Shown piece by piece: positions 1 to 8,404 of a stretch of DNA of 64,000 nt. This DNA comes from 1-14-2-50-31-20 sp965370315 (lineage in GTDB: Bacteria > Bacteroidota > Ignavibacteria > Ignavibacteriales > Melioribacteraceae): the NCBI GenBank assembly GCA_965370315.1, contig CBDUTO010000004.1, positions 15,630 through 79,629 on the forward strand, written 5' to 3'. A program made the position numbers and the translations under genes. Every line of letters begins with the position of its first letter. Position 1 is the first letter of the stretch. The notes under the pieces are model-generated. The model did no database searches. It had not been told where the DNA came from and saw only the letters and a program-made list of their open reading frames with translations.

Positions 1-138
1 CCAGCTGGAATTATTAAGCGACTTGATTTGAAAAAACCGATTTATGTAAATACTTCGAGCTATGGTCACTTTGGAAGAAAAGAGTTCTCGTGGGAGAAAC
101 TAGATTTAGTTGATAAGTTTAAAAAGTATAAAAAATAA
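1..138 (+). CDS. metK: S-adenosylmethionine synthetase, C-terminal end (partial)
   Basis: The frame is open from base 1 and encodes the last 45 residues, ending in TAA at 136-138. Residues NTSSYGHFGRKEFSWEK match the conserved MetK C-terminus (T..YGHFGR..F.WE..D). MetK makes S-adenosylmethionine from methionine and ATP in the cytoplasm. The next gene on the same strand is ahcY, which recycles the S-adenosylhomocysteine left after methyl transfer, so the two form a SAM-cycle pair. The start and the catalytic domains lie outside the window. Confidence 0.88.
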   Translation, partial: PAGIIKRLDLKKPIYVNTSSYGHFGRKEFSWEKLDLVDKFKKYKK

Positions 139-149
139 AGAAACGACAC

Positions 150-203
150 AGCCACGAATTCACGAATGGATTGTAAAATCATTTAATTCGTGCATTAGTG
201 GCT
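150..203. repeat. Imperfect inverted repeat between metK and ahcY
   Basis: Arms AGCCACGAATTCACGAAT (150-167) and ATTCGTGCATTAGTGGCT (186-203) can form a stem with a few mismatches. A related half (AATTCGTGAATTTGTGGCT) recurs at 13007-13025 between hisA and hisH, so this looks like a dispersed intergenic repeat rather than a gene-specific site. There is no U-tract, and the element sits between two genes likely to be cotranscribed. Confidence 0.6.
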
Positions 204-247
204 AAGGTTTTTTAAAAAGTTTTATTGAATAATAAGGAAATAAAAAT

Positions 248-1552
248 ATGAGTGATTACATCCCATATAAAGTAGCAGATATTAGCCTCGCAGAGTGGGG
301 AAGAAAAGAGATGACATTGGCTGAAGCAGAAATGCCGGGACTTATGTCTTTAAGAAAAGAGTTTGGTGAATCTAAACCTCTAAAAGGTTCAAGAATTGCT
401 GGATGTTTACACATGACAATCCAAACAGCAGTTTTAATTGAAACATTAGTTGAACTAGGCGCAGATGTAACTTGGTCATCATGTAACATATTCTCAACAC
501 AAGATCATGCCGCTGCTGCAATTGCTGCTGCTGGTATTCCAGTATATGCTTGGAAGGGAATGAATGAAGAAGAATTTGATTGGTGTATTGAACAAACAAT
601 TTTCTTTGGAGAAGAGAAAAAACCATTAACATTAATTCTTGATGATGGTGGTGATTTAACAAACATGGTTCTCGATAAATTCCCAGAACTTACAAAAGAT
701 ATTAAAGGACTCTCGGAAGAGACAACAACTGGTGTTCATAGATTATACGACAGAGTTGAAGCTGGTACACTTCCAATTCCAGCAATAAATGTAAATGATT
801 CAGTAACTAAATCTAAATTCGATAATAAATATGGATGTAGAGAATCATTAGTTGATGCATTACGTAGAGCAACTGATTTAATGATGGCTGGCAAAGTTGG
901 TCTTGTTGCTGGGTATGGTGATGTTGGTAAAGGTTCAGCTCAATCACTACGCAGTGCTGGCGTTAGAGTAATTGTTTCAGAGATTGATCCTATTTGCGCT
1001 CTTCAAGCTGCAATGGAAGGATTTGAAGTTAAGAGATTTTTAGATGCAATTCCAGAAGCTGATATTATAGTTACAACTACTGGAAACAAAGATATTGTAA
1101 CTGAAGCAGCATTTAGAAAACTAAAAGATAAAGCCGTTGTATGTAACATTGGTCACTTCGATAATGAAATTGATATTGCGTGGTTAAATAAAAACTACGG
1201 TCACACAAAAGATACAATTAAACCTCAAGTTGATATGTACACAATAGAAGATAAAGAAATAATTGTATTAGCCGAAGGAAGACTTGTAAATCTAGGTTGT
1301 GCTACTGGACATCCATCATTTGTGATGTCAAACTCGTTTTCAAATCAAGTGTTAGCACAGTTGGAACTTTGGTTACACCCTGAGAGATATGAGAACAAAG
1401 TTTATATGTTACCTAAGCATTTGGATGAAAAAGTAGCAATGTTGCACTTAGCGAAAATTGGTGTTGAACTTGATACTTTAACGGAAGAACAAGCTAAATA
1501 TATTGGCGTTACTGTTGATGGTCCTTACAAACCAGAGTATTATAGATATTAA
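248..1552 (+). CDS. ahcY: Adenosylhomocysteinase (S-adenosylhomocysteine hydrolase)
   Basis: The 434-residue protein reversibly splits S-adenosylhomocysteine into adenosine and homocysteine, relieving product inhibition of methyltransferases. Visible family hallmarks are the substrate-domain start (YKVADISLAEWGRKE), the SSCNIFSTQDHAAAA stretch, the NAD-binding Rossmann motif GYGDVGKGSA and the C-terminal KPEYYRY, in which Lys and Tyr contact NAD of the partner subunit. Length is typical of the bacterial short form. It lies about 110 bp after metK on the same strand, and an AAGGAAAT-type ribosome site precedes the ATG. The gene is complete, with no anomalies. Confidence 0.97.
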   Translation: MSDYIPYKVADISLAEWGRKEMTLAEAEMPGLMSLRKEFGESKPLKGSRIAGCLHMTIQTAVLIETLVELGADVTWSSCNIFSTQDHAAAAIAAAGIPVYAWKGMNEEEFDWCIEQTIFFGEEKKPLTLILDDGGDLTNMVLDKFPELTKDIKGLSEETTTGVHRLYDRVEAGTLPIPAINVNDSVTKSKFDNKYGCRESLVDALRRATDLMMAGKVGLVAGYGDVGKGSAQSLRSAGVRVIVSEIDPICALQAAMEGFEVKRFLDAIPEADIIVTTTGNKDIVTEAAFRKLKDKAVVCNIGHFDNEIDIAWLNKNYGHTKDTIKPQVDMYTIEDKEIIVLAEGRLVNLGCATGHPSFVMSNSFSNQVLAQLELWLHPERYENKVYMLPKHLDEKVAMLHLAKIGVELDTLTEEQAKYIGVTVDGPYKPEYYRY

Positions 1553-1560
1553 AACCACTT

Positions 1561-1594
1561 AAAACCTTCGAGGTTTTAGAACCTCGAAGGTTTT
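1561..1594. terminator. Palindromic repeat, probable ahcY terminator
   Basis: AAAACCTTCGAGGTTT and AACCTCGAAGGTTTT face each other around a three-base loop, 9 bp after the ahcY stop, with a short T-run on the 3' side. A second copy of the same sequence lies at 35066-35098, and a related AACCTTGAAG/CTTCAAGGTT pair borders 6447-6536. It is therefore a dispersed repeat that could serve as a terminator here. Confidence 0.6.
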
Positions 1595-1606
1595 ACCACA
1601 CAAATA

Positions 1607-1647
1607 ACTTGACATTACTTGACATCATGCCAAGTAAATCTTATATT
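1607..1647 (+). promoter_or_regulatory. Promoter and palindromic operator of the toxin-antitoxin operon
   Basis: The -35 TTGACA (1619-1624), 17-bp spacer and -10 TATATT (1642-1647) fit a strong sigma-70 type promoter. The ATG at 1654 lies only 6 bp after the -10, so the transcript probably begins at or next to the start codon (leaderless). A 21-bp near-perfect palindrome, arms TACTTGACAT and ATGCCAAGTA around one C (1616-1636), covers the -35. ACTTGACAT is also directly repeated at 1607-1615 and 1617-1625. This is a typical layout for autoregulation by the XRE-domain antitoxin just downstream. Confidence 0.65.
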
Positions 1648-1653
1648 TAAACT

Positions 1654-2787
1654 ATGCAAAAGTCATTAAATACCATCCTTGTAAAAGAACGTCTTGTAGA
1701 ATACGGTTTAAATCAAAGTAACGTTAGTATTGAGTTAGCTGTTAGTAGAGAAGCTGTTTCTCAATGGCTCAATAACAAAACTCTTCCTAAACCTTCAAAA
1801 TTATTACGTCTTGGTAAGTTGTTAAATCTATCTTATTCTGATTTAATTACGAAAAAGGAATATTTCGAACCACAAATTGCTTTTCGAAAAGTTAGAAATA
1901 CAAAAACAAAAGATTCACATATAAAGCGTGCTAAAGAGATGGGGTATGCATTAGAACAACTCGTTAAATATTTACCGCAAGAGTTAATGATAAAACCTCC
2001 TGAGCTGAAAACTCCACTCAACAGCTATGAGTATGTTCAAAATGTTGTAAAGTTAATTAGAGATAAATTTAAAATTACTGATTGGGAAATAAAATTTACC
2101 GAAGTAATTAATATAATTAATGACTTTAATGCTATTTTAATACCTGTTCTGCTTGGTGCAAAAAAAGCACATGAAAATGCTCTACACATATATTTGTCAG
2201 AAAGTGAAACAACTTGGATATATATAAATCTTGATACAAAAATATTTGATTTTAAATTTTGGTTAACTCACGAATTAGGACATATATTAAGCCCCTCTAT
2301 GACAGGTGAGAAAGCCGAAGATTTTGTAGATAATTTTGCTGGGGCATTTTTGTTTCCAAAAGAAATTGCTGAACTAAAATATAAGGAAATAATTCAATTA
2401 CGTAGGAAGCAAGAAAGGGTAAATCTAATTATTGACATTGCTCGCGAACTAATTATTTCACCTATTACAATTTTAAAAGAGATTGAAAAGTATTCCGATG
2501 CTAATAATATAGAAAATATTGATGTTGGTGAAAATTTTTATGCAAGTTGCACTAATTTTACAAATTATTATAAACTTATAAGTGAAAATATTTTTGGATT
2601 ACAGAAACCAAATGTAGAAAATTACATAACTGTTTCAAAAGAAAAATTCGGAACGATCTTTTTTGATTTGCTGAAAAAATATAATGAAAAAGAAGGGATA
2701 ACATCAGGTTATATTAAAACTGTTTTAAACCTTCCTCCAACTGATGTTAAAGAAATATTTTCGTACTTAACAAATGCGACAGACTAA
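1654..2787 (+). CDS. XRE-family regulator with ImmA/IrrE metallopeptidase domain (antitoxin)
   Basis: This 377-residue cytoplasmic protein has an N-terminal helix-turn-helix (about residues 10-65, with NVSIELAVSREAVSQWLN as recognition region) and a zinc metallopeptidase domain of the ImmA/IrrE (COG2856) type, with HELGH at 206-210 and an acidic stretch after it (EKAEDFVDNFAGAFLFP). The last 14 bp overlap the following PIN-domain gene, so translation is probably coupled. HTH-ImmA/IrrE proteins are established partners of PIN-type and other toxins and usually repress their own operon. The upstream 21-bp palindrome fits this. The metal site looks intact, so the protein may also be proteolytic; whether it cleaves itself or another repressor cannot be read from sequence. 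Confidence 0.82.
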   Translation: MQKSLNTILVKERLVEYGLNQSNVSIELAVSREAVSQWLNNKTLPKPSKLLRLGKLLNLSYSDLITKKEYFEPQIAFRKVRNTKTKDSHIKRAKEMGYALEQLVKYLPQELMIKPPELKTPLNSYEYVQNVVKLIRDKFKITDWEIKFTEVINIINDFNAILIPVLLGAKKAHENALHIYLSESETTWIYINLDTKIFDFKFWLTHELGHILSPSMTGEKAEDFVDNFAGAFLFPKEIAELKYKEIIQLRRKQERVNLIIDIARELIISPITILKEIEKYSDANNIENIDVGENFYASCTNFTNYYKLISENIFGLQKPNVENYITVSKEKFGTIFFDLLKKYNEKEGITSGYIKTVLNLPPTDVKEIFSYLTNATD

Positions 2788-3337
2788 GTTATTATTAGAC
2801 ACGAACACTTATCTTAGGCTTGCTCAGTCTATTCGCCCTCTATTAGGAAGAGAATTTGGGAAAGAAAAACACACCCTTTATATCCATAATAAAATCGAAA
2901 TAGAACTAAATAGAAGTCCTAGATTGCAGACAAAATTTAGTTGGATTGATGGTGATGAGTATACTACTAATCGTAAAAAAAAGCTTAACACATCAAAAAA
3001 GGAAAAGACAAACATTGAAACAAGCTTTGATTTTATTTGGGAGTTTCAAAAAGATATTGGTTATAAACTTTCACAAGAAGATATATATTGTATTGCAACT
3101 GCATTAGAACTTGAAATTCCTCTTGTTACTGATGACCAAAATATGATTAAAACTTGCACTGAATTTGAGGTAACTGTTTTATCTACACTTCAATTATTAA
3201 AATTAATGTTTGATAATGATTTGATAGACAAATTGATGGTAAAACAAATTGTTAATTATTGGATGTATGAAAAAGATATTCCTGCAAATTTTAAAACTGA
3301 ATTGGAAAATCTGTTCCCAAAACTACTAAACAATTAG
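2774..3337 (+). CDS. PIN-domain protein, probable ribonuclease toxin
   Basis: The 187-residue protein shows the PIN acidic residues in order: D9 in LLLDTN, E44, D103 in LSQEDIYCIATA, and D120/D121 in LVTDDQNM. PIN toxins are Mg-dependent ribonucleases that cut RNA. It overlaps the preceding HTH-ImmA/IrrE gene by 14 bp, a common toxin-antitoxin arrangement. Between E44 and D103 it has a Lys-rich segment (about 67-80) that may bind RNA. The ATG at 2774 has no obvious separate ribosome site, consistent with coupling. The toxin role is inferred from fold and context; RNA specificity is unknown. Confidence 0.75.
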   Translation: MRQTKLLLDTNTYLRLAQSIRPLLGREFGKEKHTLYIHNKIEIELNRSPRLQTKFSWIDGDEYTTNRKKKLNTSKKEKTNIETSFDFIWEFQKDIGYKLSQEDIYCIATALELEIPLVTDDQNMIKTCTEFEVTVLSTLQLLKLMFDNDLIDKLMVKQIVNYWMYEKDIPANFKTELENLFPKLLNN

Positions 3338-3486
3338 GTTTTAATCTTACGACTCTCAAGTTACAAAACTTACATTTTTATGCGTGTAAAACAATTTTTG
3401 TTTTATCATTAGTCATATTATGAATAAACACCCCCCTAATAAACAAGCTGTAGAATTAAGGTTTTATTTTAAAATTGCTTTTTAAG

Positions 3487-4260
3487 CTAAACCTCTATTT
3501 CAATTCCCACAGGGCAATGGTCACTACCCATTACATCTGGTAAAGTAAAAGCATTTTTGATATCACCTTTTAGACTCTCAGAAATAAAAAAGTAGTCTAT
3601 TCTCCAGCCAACATTTCTATCTCTTGCACGAGTAATCATATCCCACCAAGTATAAATTTCTGGTGCCTCATTGAACATTCGTAGAGTATCCAAATATCCA
3701 TCAGCTAAAAATCCATCTATCCACTCTCTTTCAATTGGTAAAAATCCAGATACTTTAGAGTTTGGTTTCGGACGTGCTAGATCTATTTCTTTATGTGCTG
3801 TGTTTACATCTCCACAAACAATTATATTTTTGCCATTAGCTTTTTGCTTATTAGCATGTTCTTGAAATGCTTTGTAATAATCCATTTTGTATTGCAGTCT
3901 TTCATCATCACGTTTGCCATTTGGATAGTAAATATTGTAAAGCACAAAGTTTGGATATTCTAATATTAGCGTTCTACCTTCATCATCAAATCGGTCAATT
4001 CCTAAACCAGCAGTAACGTTAATTGGTTTTTCTTTTGAATATACTGCAACTCCACTATACCCCTTTTTAATTCCCTGCGCAAAATATGATGTATATTCAC
4101 CAATGTTTAATAGACTTTCATCTAGTTGTTCACGCCATGCCTTCGTTTCTTGAATACAAAAAATATCTGGATTATCTTTTAGCATCCATTCCTTCAAACC
4201 TTTTTTTGCACCTGCTCTTATTCCGTTTACGTTCCACGAAACTAATCTATGTTTTTTCAT
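3487..4260 (-). CDS. xth: Exodeoxyribonuclease III (AP endonuclease family)
   Basis: The 257-residue enzyme cuts DNA 5' to abasic sites and has 3'-5' exonuclease activity in base excision repair. Motifs of the ExoIII/APE1 fold are present in order: LVSWNVNGIRA at the N-terminus, IFCIQETKA with the Mg-binding Glu, a YSGVAVYSKE segment, ICGDVNTAHKEIDLARPK with catalytic Asp and Asn, WRIDYFFIS and the terminal GSDHCPVGIEIEV carrying the catalytic Asp-His. Length is usual for the family. It stands alone, facing the toxin-antitoxin pair, with about 150 bp of featureless sequence between them. Confidence 0.95.
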   Translation of the reverse strand: MKKHRLVSWNVNGIRAGAKKGLKEWMLKDNPDIFCIQETKAWREQLDESLLNIGEYTSYFAQGIKKGYSGVAVYSKEKPINVTAGLGIDRFDDEGRTLILEYPNFVLYNIYYPNGKRDDERLQYKMDYYKAFQEHANKQKANGKNIIVCGDVNTAHKEIDLARPKPNSKVSGFLPIEREWIDGFLADGYLDTLRMFNEAPEIYTWWDMITRARDRNVGWRIDYFFISESLKGDIKNAFTLPDVMGSDHCPVGIEIEV

Positions 4261-4352
4261 TTGTTACCTAATTGTTTTGAATTGGTAAATCAATCTAAGG
4301 AAAATTGCAATTTGGGGAGGGGTTTTTTGATAAATATATTCTAATATAAAAA

Positions 4353-4373
4353 AGACGTTCCAACGGAACGTCT
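4353..4373. repeat. Perfect 9-bp inverted repeat
   Basis: AGACGTTCC and GGAACGTCT are separated by AAC. It lies in the roughly 200 bp between exonuclease III and the sensor kinase, both read leftwards. The hairpin has no U-tract on either side, so it is more likely one of the many intergenic palindromes of this genome than a terminator. Nothing else is evident in this gap. Confidence 0.55.
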
Positions 4374-4462
4374 CTACAATTTATTTTGGTCTTAACAAAA
4401 ATCCAAATCTACAAACTGTAAATTGAGGTTTTTATTTATTTCCAACTGTAAACTTTTCTAAA

Positions 4463-5602
4463 TCATACAACCAATTCTTTTGGAATTGTAATTGTAAACG
4501 TTGTGCCTAACTCTTCATCCGTTTCAAATGAGACTTTTCCACCCAAGTATTTTGTAGTTAAAAGTTTCACACTATAAGTTCCAATACCTCTTCCCATTCC
4601 CTTTGTTGAAAATGATCTTTGGAAAATTTGTAGTTCTATGTGTTTGGGAATAAAAGTCTGATTATGAACCTCAAAAAGCATGCTTGAATTGGATTCATTA
4701 ATGCTTAGCGTAACTATACCACCATCGTTGCTTGCTTCCAAAGCATTCTTAGCTAGATTGCCAAGCACTCTTCTTAATAATGTTCTATCAGATTTTATTA
4801 CTATTTTGTTGCAATCATTATTTGTCAATTCAAGAGTTTTATTTTCCCCAACATAGTTATTCTGATATGTGCAAAGAACATCATTAAAAACATCTTCTGC
4901 AGTAAATTCTGATACATCAATTTCAAGTTTCGAATCCTCAGCTAAGTTTAACATTCTTTGGCTCTTTAACTCGTCAATTAAAGTTGAAGACACATCAAGA
5001 GTAAGTTTGGATAGTTCTTCCATCTCTTCTGGAGTACTATCCTGCATTAACTCTAAAAAATTCTTTAAACTTCCTGCTGTATTAAGTACATCATGGAAAA
5101 ACAGTCGCTCCAATACTTGGCGCCTTTTTTCACTACTAATATCAGTTAGCGAAACCAAAGTGTAATCTGAGTTCCCTATTTTAATATTCTTTGCCCAAAT
5201 ATTTAAATCATAAACATTACTATTTTCAGAAGTAATCCTGAATTCTTGTTGGTCTACACCATCTATTTGGCTATTAAGAACCGTATTTACACCAGCACAA
5301 TTTGCACAGCTTTCACTGGTTCCACATCCACCAACCTCTTCACGCCCATGAATACACTTAAATGCTTCTCCCAATCGTTGACCTAAAGTATCGTCACTTT
5401 TAATTAATTGTAAAAACAGTTTATTAGCATATATTATTTGTCGATATCTATTAAGGATTAGAAACATATGGTCAACATCATCAATAAATGGTCTAACCAT
5501 CAGAAAGCTATCAACTAAATCATGTTCATAAGCAATTGCTTCTCCCGATGCCCTTTCAGCAGAAGCATATTTTGTTTCCATTTTTTCTAATAATTCTTCC
5601 AT
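4463..5602 (-). CDS. PAS-domain sensor histidine kinase with a four-cysteine motif
   Basis: The 379-residue protein has no membrane segment, so it is a cytoplasmic sensor. Residues about 35-155 form a PAS domain containing C83, C93, C99 and C102 (KCIHGREEVGGCGTSESCANC), suggesting a bound metal, Fe-S cluster or redox thiols. The phospho-acceptor is probably H170 in RLFFHDVLNTAGS. The C-terminal HATPase domain shows the N-box (NLAKNALEAS) and a G-box (GRGIGTYSVKLL). No response regulator gene lies beside it, so its output partner is unknown. The kinase call is secure; the signal is inferred only from the cysteines. Confidence 0.85.
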   Translation of the reverse strand: MEELLEKMETKYASAERASGEAIAYEHDLVDSFLMVRPFIDDVDHMFLILNRYRQIIYANKLFLQLIKSDDTLGQRLGEAFKCIHGREEVGGCGTSESCANCAGVNTVLNSQIDGVDQQEFRITSENSNVYDLNIWAKNIKIGNSDYTLVSLTDISSEKRRQVLERLFFHDVLNTAGSLKNFLELMQDSTPEEMEELSKLTLDVSSTLIDELKSQRMLNLAEDSKLEIDVSEFTAEDVFNDVLCTYQNNYVGENKTLELTNNDCNKIVIKSDRTLLRRVLGNLAKNALEASNDGGIVTLSINESNSSMLFEVHNQTFIPKHIELQIFQRSFSTKGMGRGIGTYSVKLLTTKYLGGKVSFETDEELGTTFTITIPKELVV

Positions 5603-5664
5603 TATTTTCTCTTTACTAATTTCATCTGTAAATTATAGTCGAAATAAAATTTAAAAGTTTAAAT

Positions 5665-6387
5665 TTGAAAGATTATAAAAAAATAAATATCGATTCAATT
5701 GGAAAAGTTGAAATACGAAAGAGTAGCAGAGCAAAGCATCTTTCCATAAGAATTAAACCTCACGAGGGCGTTTCGGTTACAATTCCCAGAAGAGTCTCTT
5801 TTTTAACAGGAGAGCATTTTGCAATTAGTAAAAAAGAGTGGATTTTAAAACACCTACCCAGAGTTATAAGTTTTGAAAAGAGCAAAATAATATTTGATGA
5901 AACAACCGATTATAGAACAAAACATCATCTGTTGGTAATTTCCAAAGGATCATGTGAAAAAACAAGAGTTAAAATTTCTAGTTCATTAATTGAAATAATT
6001 GTTGCTAGCAACTTGGAGATTAAATCCGAAGAAGTTCAAGAGATTATAAAACTTGGAATTATCAAAACAATTAGACTTGAAGCCAAAGAGTATATTCCAA
6101 ATCGAGTTGAAAAACTAGCCTTATTATTCGGATTTAAATACAATAAAGTATTCTTGAAAAATCTACGCTCACGTTGGGGAAGTTGTTCTGGAAAAAATAA
6201 TATTAATTTAAACATTCATCTTATGCGATTACCTGATGAACTAATTGATTACGTGATTCTGCATGAGTTAGCACACACAATTCACAAGAATCATGGTAAA
6301 TATTTTTGGACAAAACTCGAGGATGTGCTTCCAAATTCCAACGTGTTTGACACGCAATTGAAAAAGTTCTCACCTAATTATTTCTAA
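5665..6387 (+). CDS. YgjP-like M48-family metallopeptidase
   Basis: The 240-residue protein belongs to the YgjP/SprT-like group (DUF45): a beta-rich N-terminus (SSRAKHLSIRIKPHEGVSVTIP), the characteristic LRSRWGSCS and the zinc motif HELAH (200-204), with a further His at 210. The start is a TTG at 5665; no better in-frame ATG precedes the conserved region. It is divergent from the sensor kinase, only about 60 bp away, so the two share a promoter region. Substrates of this family are not established. Confidence 0.85.
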   Translation: MKDYKKINIDSIGKVEIRKSSRAKHLSIRIKPHEGVSVTIPRRVSFLTGEHFAISKKEWILKHLPRVISFEKSKIIFDETTDYRTKHHLLVISKGSCEKTRVKISSSLIEIIVASNLEIKSEEVQEIIKLGIIKTIRLEAKEYIPNRVEKLALLFGFKYNKVFLKNLRSRWGSCSGKNNINLNIHLMRLPDELIDYVILHELAHTIHKNHGKYFWTKLEDVLPNSNVFDTQLKKFSPNYF

Positions 6388-6446
6388 ATTTGAAACAAAA
6401 TTGTTTTTGTTTTTTAGAACCGATTCAGATTTACTACATCTAACTA

Positions 6447-6536
6447 AACCTTGAAGTTAACTATGAATGTAAAATCATGATTACTAAAAGTTTACCATGA
6501 ATAGAAATCTAATAACTAAAGATGACCTTCAAGGTT
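6447..6536. repeat. 90-bp element with inverted ends and an internal imperfect tandem repeat
   Basis: AACCTTGAAG (6447-6456) and CTTCAAGGTT (6527-6536) are perfect inverted ends. Between them two about 30-bp copies of a unit begin ACTATGAAT (6460) and ACCATGAAT (6494), each ending in an ACTAAA motif. The ends resemble the CCTTCRAGGTT repeats at 1561-1594 and 35066-35098, so this may be a longer member of that family. It sits upstream of the Bax-inhibitor-1 gene. Confidence 0.5.
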
Positions 6537-6583
6537 AAAAAATAAAATGTTCTAACTTTCACAGTTTTTTTATTGGAGAAAAC

Positions 6584-7273
6584 ATGAATCAAGAAGTAAT
6601 GAATCTTTCAGCAGCAGAAGTTGAAGAGAGAACTTTTATAAGTAAAGTATATATATGGATGGGGCTTGGACTTTTAGTTACTGCTATTACAGCATATTTT
6701 GTTGTAAGTTCAGGGTTTGTCTACACTTTAGCGTCAAACACAATACTTTTTTACGGAATAATAATTGCCGAGTTAGGATTGGTAATTTATCTTTCTTCCC
6801 GAATTCAAAAAATGAGTGCTGAGGCTGCAACAACAACATTTTTAATTTACTCAGCACTAAATGGCATTACTCTATCAATTATTTTTATTATGTATACTGA
6901 AGCTTCTGTAGCTTCCACATTTATGACAACTGCACTCACTTTTGGTGCAATGAGTGCTTATGGATATTTTACAAAGCGCGATTTAACAACTATGGGTAGC
7001 TATTTACAAATGGCTTTAATCGGACTAATTATTGCCTCTGTGATAAACATGTTTTGGGCAAATAGCACAATGTACTGGATAATTTCATACGTTGGTGTTC
7101 TTTTGTTTGTTGGACTTACTGCTTACGATACTCAAAAAATTAAAAGAATTGGAGCTACTGTAGAAGGAGTTCAAGCTACTCAGAAAGTTGCAATTATGGG
7201 AGCTTTAACACTATATCTTGATTTCATTAATTTATTTTTAATGCTTTTAAGAATTCTTGGAGATAGAAAGTAA
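6584..7273 (+). CDS. Bax inhibitor-1 (YccA/BI-1) family membrane protein
   Basis: The 229-residue protein has about seven hydrophobic segments spread from residue 22 to the end and the BI-1 pattern: an N-terminal EERTFISKVYIWMGLGL, and TAYDTQKIKRIGA near the C-terminus, whose Asp belongs to the pH-sensing di-aspartyl site of bacterial homologues. These proteins are inner-membrane, Ca-permeable or membrane-stress related. A TTGGAG ribosome site lies just upstream of the ATG. It stands alone between repeat-bearing gaps. Confidence 0.92.
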   Translation: MNQEVMNLSAAEVEERTFISKVYIWMGLGLLVTAITAYFVVSSGFVYTLASNTILFYGIIIAELGLVIYLSSRIQKMSAEAATTTFLIYSALNGITLSIIFIMYTEASVASTFMTTALTFGAMSAYGYFTKRDLTTMGSYLQMALIGLIIASVINMFWANSTMYWIISYVGVLLFVGLTAYDTQKIKRIGATVEGVQATQKVAIMGALTLYLDFINLFLMLLRILGDRK

Positions 7274-7286
7274 TTATTAAATTCTT

Positions 7287-7359
7287 GTCATTCCCGAATG
7301 CACCTATCGGGAATCTACTGTTATCGAAAAGATTCCCACTAAAACATGTTGGAATGACA
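7287..7359. repeat. GTCATTCCCGAA-type palindromic element
   Basis: Begins GTCATTCCCGAATG and ends GGAATGACA, with GGGAATCT and GATTCCC inside. It is one of several intergenic elements in this window with GTCATT...AATGAC ends (also near 8459, 10576, 10685 and 12908). It fills the gap after the Bax-inhibitor gene. Confidence 0.55.
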
Positions 7360-7378
7360 TTTAAAAATACCATGGCAA

Positions 7379-7696
7379 ATGAATAAATACAATATAAAGG
7401 ATTTATCTGAAAATATTTATGAGTTTGAAGAACTTGAAGATGCTGAAAAGAGATTTAATGAATTTCCAAATTCTGTAAAAATAATTCAAAAAGATAGTGA
7501 TGAAAATGAAAAGGTTATTAAAAGTAGAACTCATAAAGAGATTGGAATAATTGTAATTAACAATAAATGCGTATATGTAAAAGTCCCATTTTTTAGACCA
7601 TCAGATATGCAAGTAGTTAAAATTTCCAAGATTGGGGAAACCCCAGAAAAACTACGTAGTAAAATGGATGTAATTGATGAGAGGTGGGCAAATTAA
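7379..7696 (+). CDS. Hypothetical protein, 105 aa
   Basis: A short, charged, soluble protein without signal peptide or membrane segment and with no family I recognise. The N-terminal third is acidic (EEFEELEDAEKR-like composition); the middle has a beta-prone IGIIVINNKCVYVKVPFF. No good ribosome site precedes the ATG at 7379. A 21-bp palindrome follows it 10 bp after the stop. Codon use looks like its neighbours. It is probably real because of its length and composition, but function is unknown. Confidence 0.5.
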   Translation: MNKYNIKDLSENIYEFEELEDAEKRFNEFPNSVKIIQKDSDENEKVIKSRTHKEIGIIVINNKCVYVKVPFFRPSDMQVVKISKIGETPEKLRSKMDVIDERWAN

Positions 7697-7706
7697 AAAT
7701 TTTGTA

Positions 7707-7727
7707 ACACAGATTAGTAATCTGTGT
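7707..7727. terminator. Perfect 21-bp palindrome after the 105-aa gene
   Basis: Arms ACACAGATTA (7707-7716) and TAATCTGTGT (7718-7727) around a single G. A hairpin would form with a tiny loop, and the downstream sequence is not U-rich, so it could be a weak terminator, a protein-binding palindrome or another dispersed repeat. Confidence 0.45.
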
Positions 7728-7859
7728 ACTTATAACAAATGGTGGAACAATATGAATTCAAAATTGTAAACCAACCGACATATTTTATAGTAACAACTAT
7801 TTATATTGATTACTATATTTGAAATAGATTTATAAAAACATATAACAAAGGAGCTTTAC

Positions 7860-8381
7860 GTGAAAAAACTATCAATATTACTAATCGCTGTTTTCATTCT
7901 TTTTGGATGTGCGAATAATAACGAAGCTAACGACCAAGCAAAGATTGAAACAAATGATCAAGTATTACTAAAAACAAACGATCATGATGTTAATGGATTA
8001 GTTTGGCATTCAAATGTAGAGAAGGCAATTGAAATTGCTAAAACCGAGAGCAAACCGATACTGTTACAATTTTCTGGTTCTGATTGGTGTAAGTATTGTA
8101 TCTTATTAAATAACGAAGTCCTATTTACAAAAGAGTTTGCAGATTATGCAAAAGATAATCTTATATTGGTTAATTTAGATAACCTTCGTAAATCTCCACA
8201 AGCAGCAGAAGTTGTAAATTATAACAGAGCACAAATGAAAAAGTATGGTATTACTGGTTATCCAACTGTTTTATTGATGGATAAAGATGCAAATGTTGTG
8301 CTTCAGACTGGATATCTTCCTCGTACAAAAGGACCAGCAGCATATATTCAACATATAAAAGATGCTTACGGAACAAAATAG
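7860..8381 (+). CDS. Thioredoxin-fold lipoprotein
   Basis: The 173-residue protein starts at GTG 7860 behind an AAAGGAG ribosome site. It has a lipoprotein signal (KKLSILLIAVFILFGC, lipidated C17), a short Asn/Asp-rich linker and a thioredoxin-like domain with the redox pair C77-x-x-C80 (DWCKYC) and a GYPTVLLMD segment holding the expected cis-proline. It is therefore probably membrane-anchored on the periplasmic side and acts in disulfide exchange or as a thiol reductase. A strong terminator follows. No partner gene adjoins it. Confidence 0.88.
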   Translation: MKKLSILLIAVFILFGCANNNEANDQAKIETNDQVLLKTNDHDVNGLVWHSNVEKAIEIAKTESKPILLQFSGSDWCKYCILLNNEVLFTKEFADYAKDNLILVNLDNLRKSPQAAEVVNYNRAQMKKYGITGYPTVLLMDKDANVVLQTGYLPRTKGPAAYIQHIKDAYGTK

Positions 8382-8404
8382 AACTTTAGAGATAGATTAA
8401 AAAG

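Noticed and set aside
139..247. Possible SAM or SAH riboswitch between metK and ahcY
   Set aside because: The only structure is the dispersed 150-203 inverted repeat; no conserved riboswitch core is visible.
372..662. Long antisense frame within ahcY
   Set aside because: It shadows a highly conserved enzyme gene, has low-complexity composition and no ribosome site.
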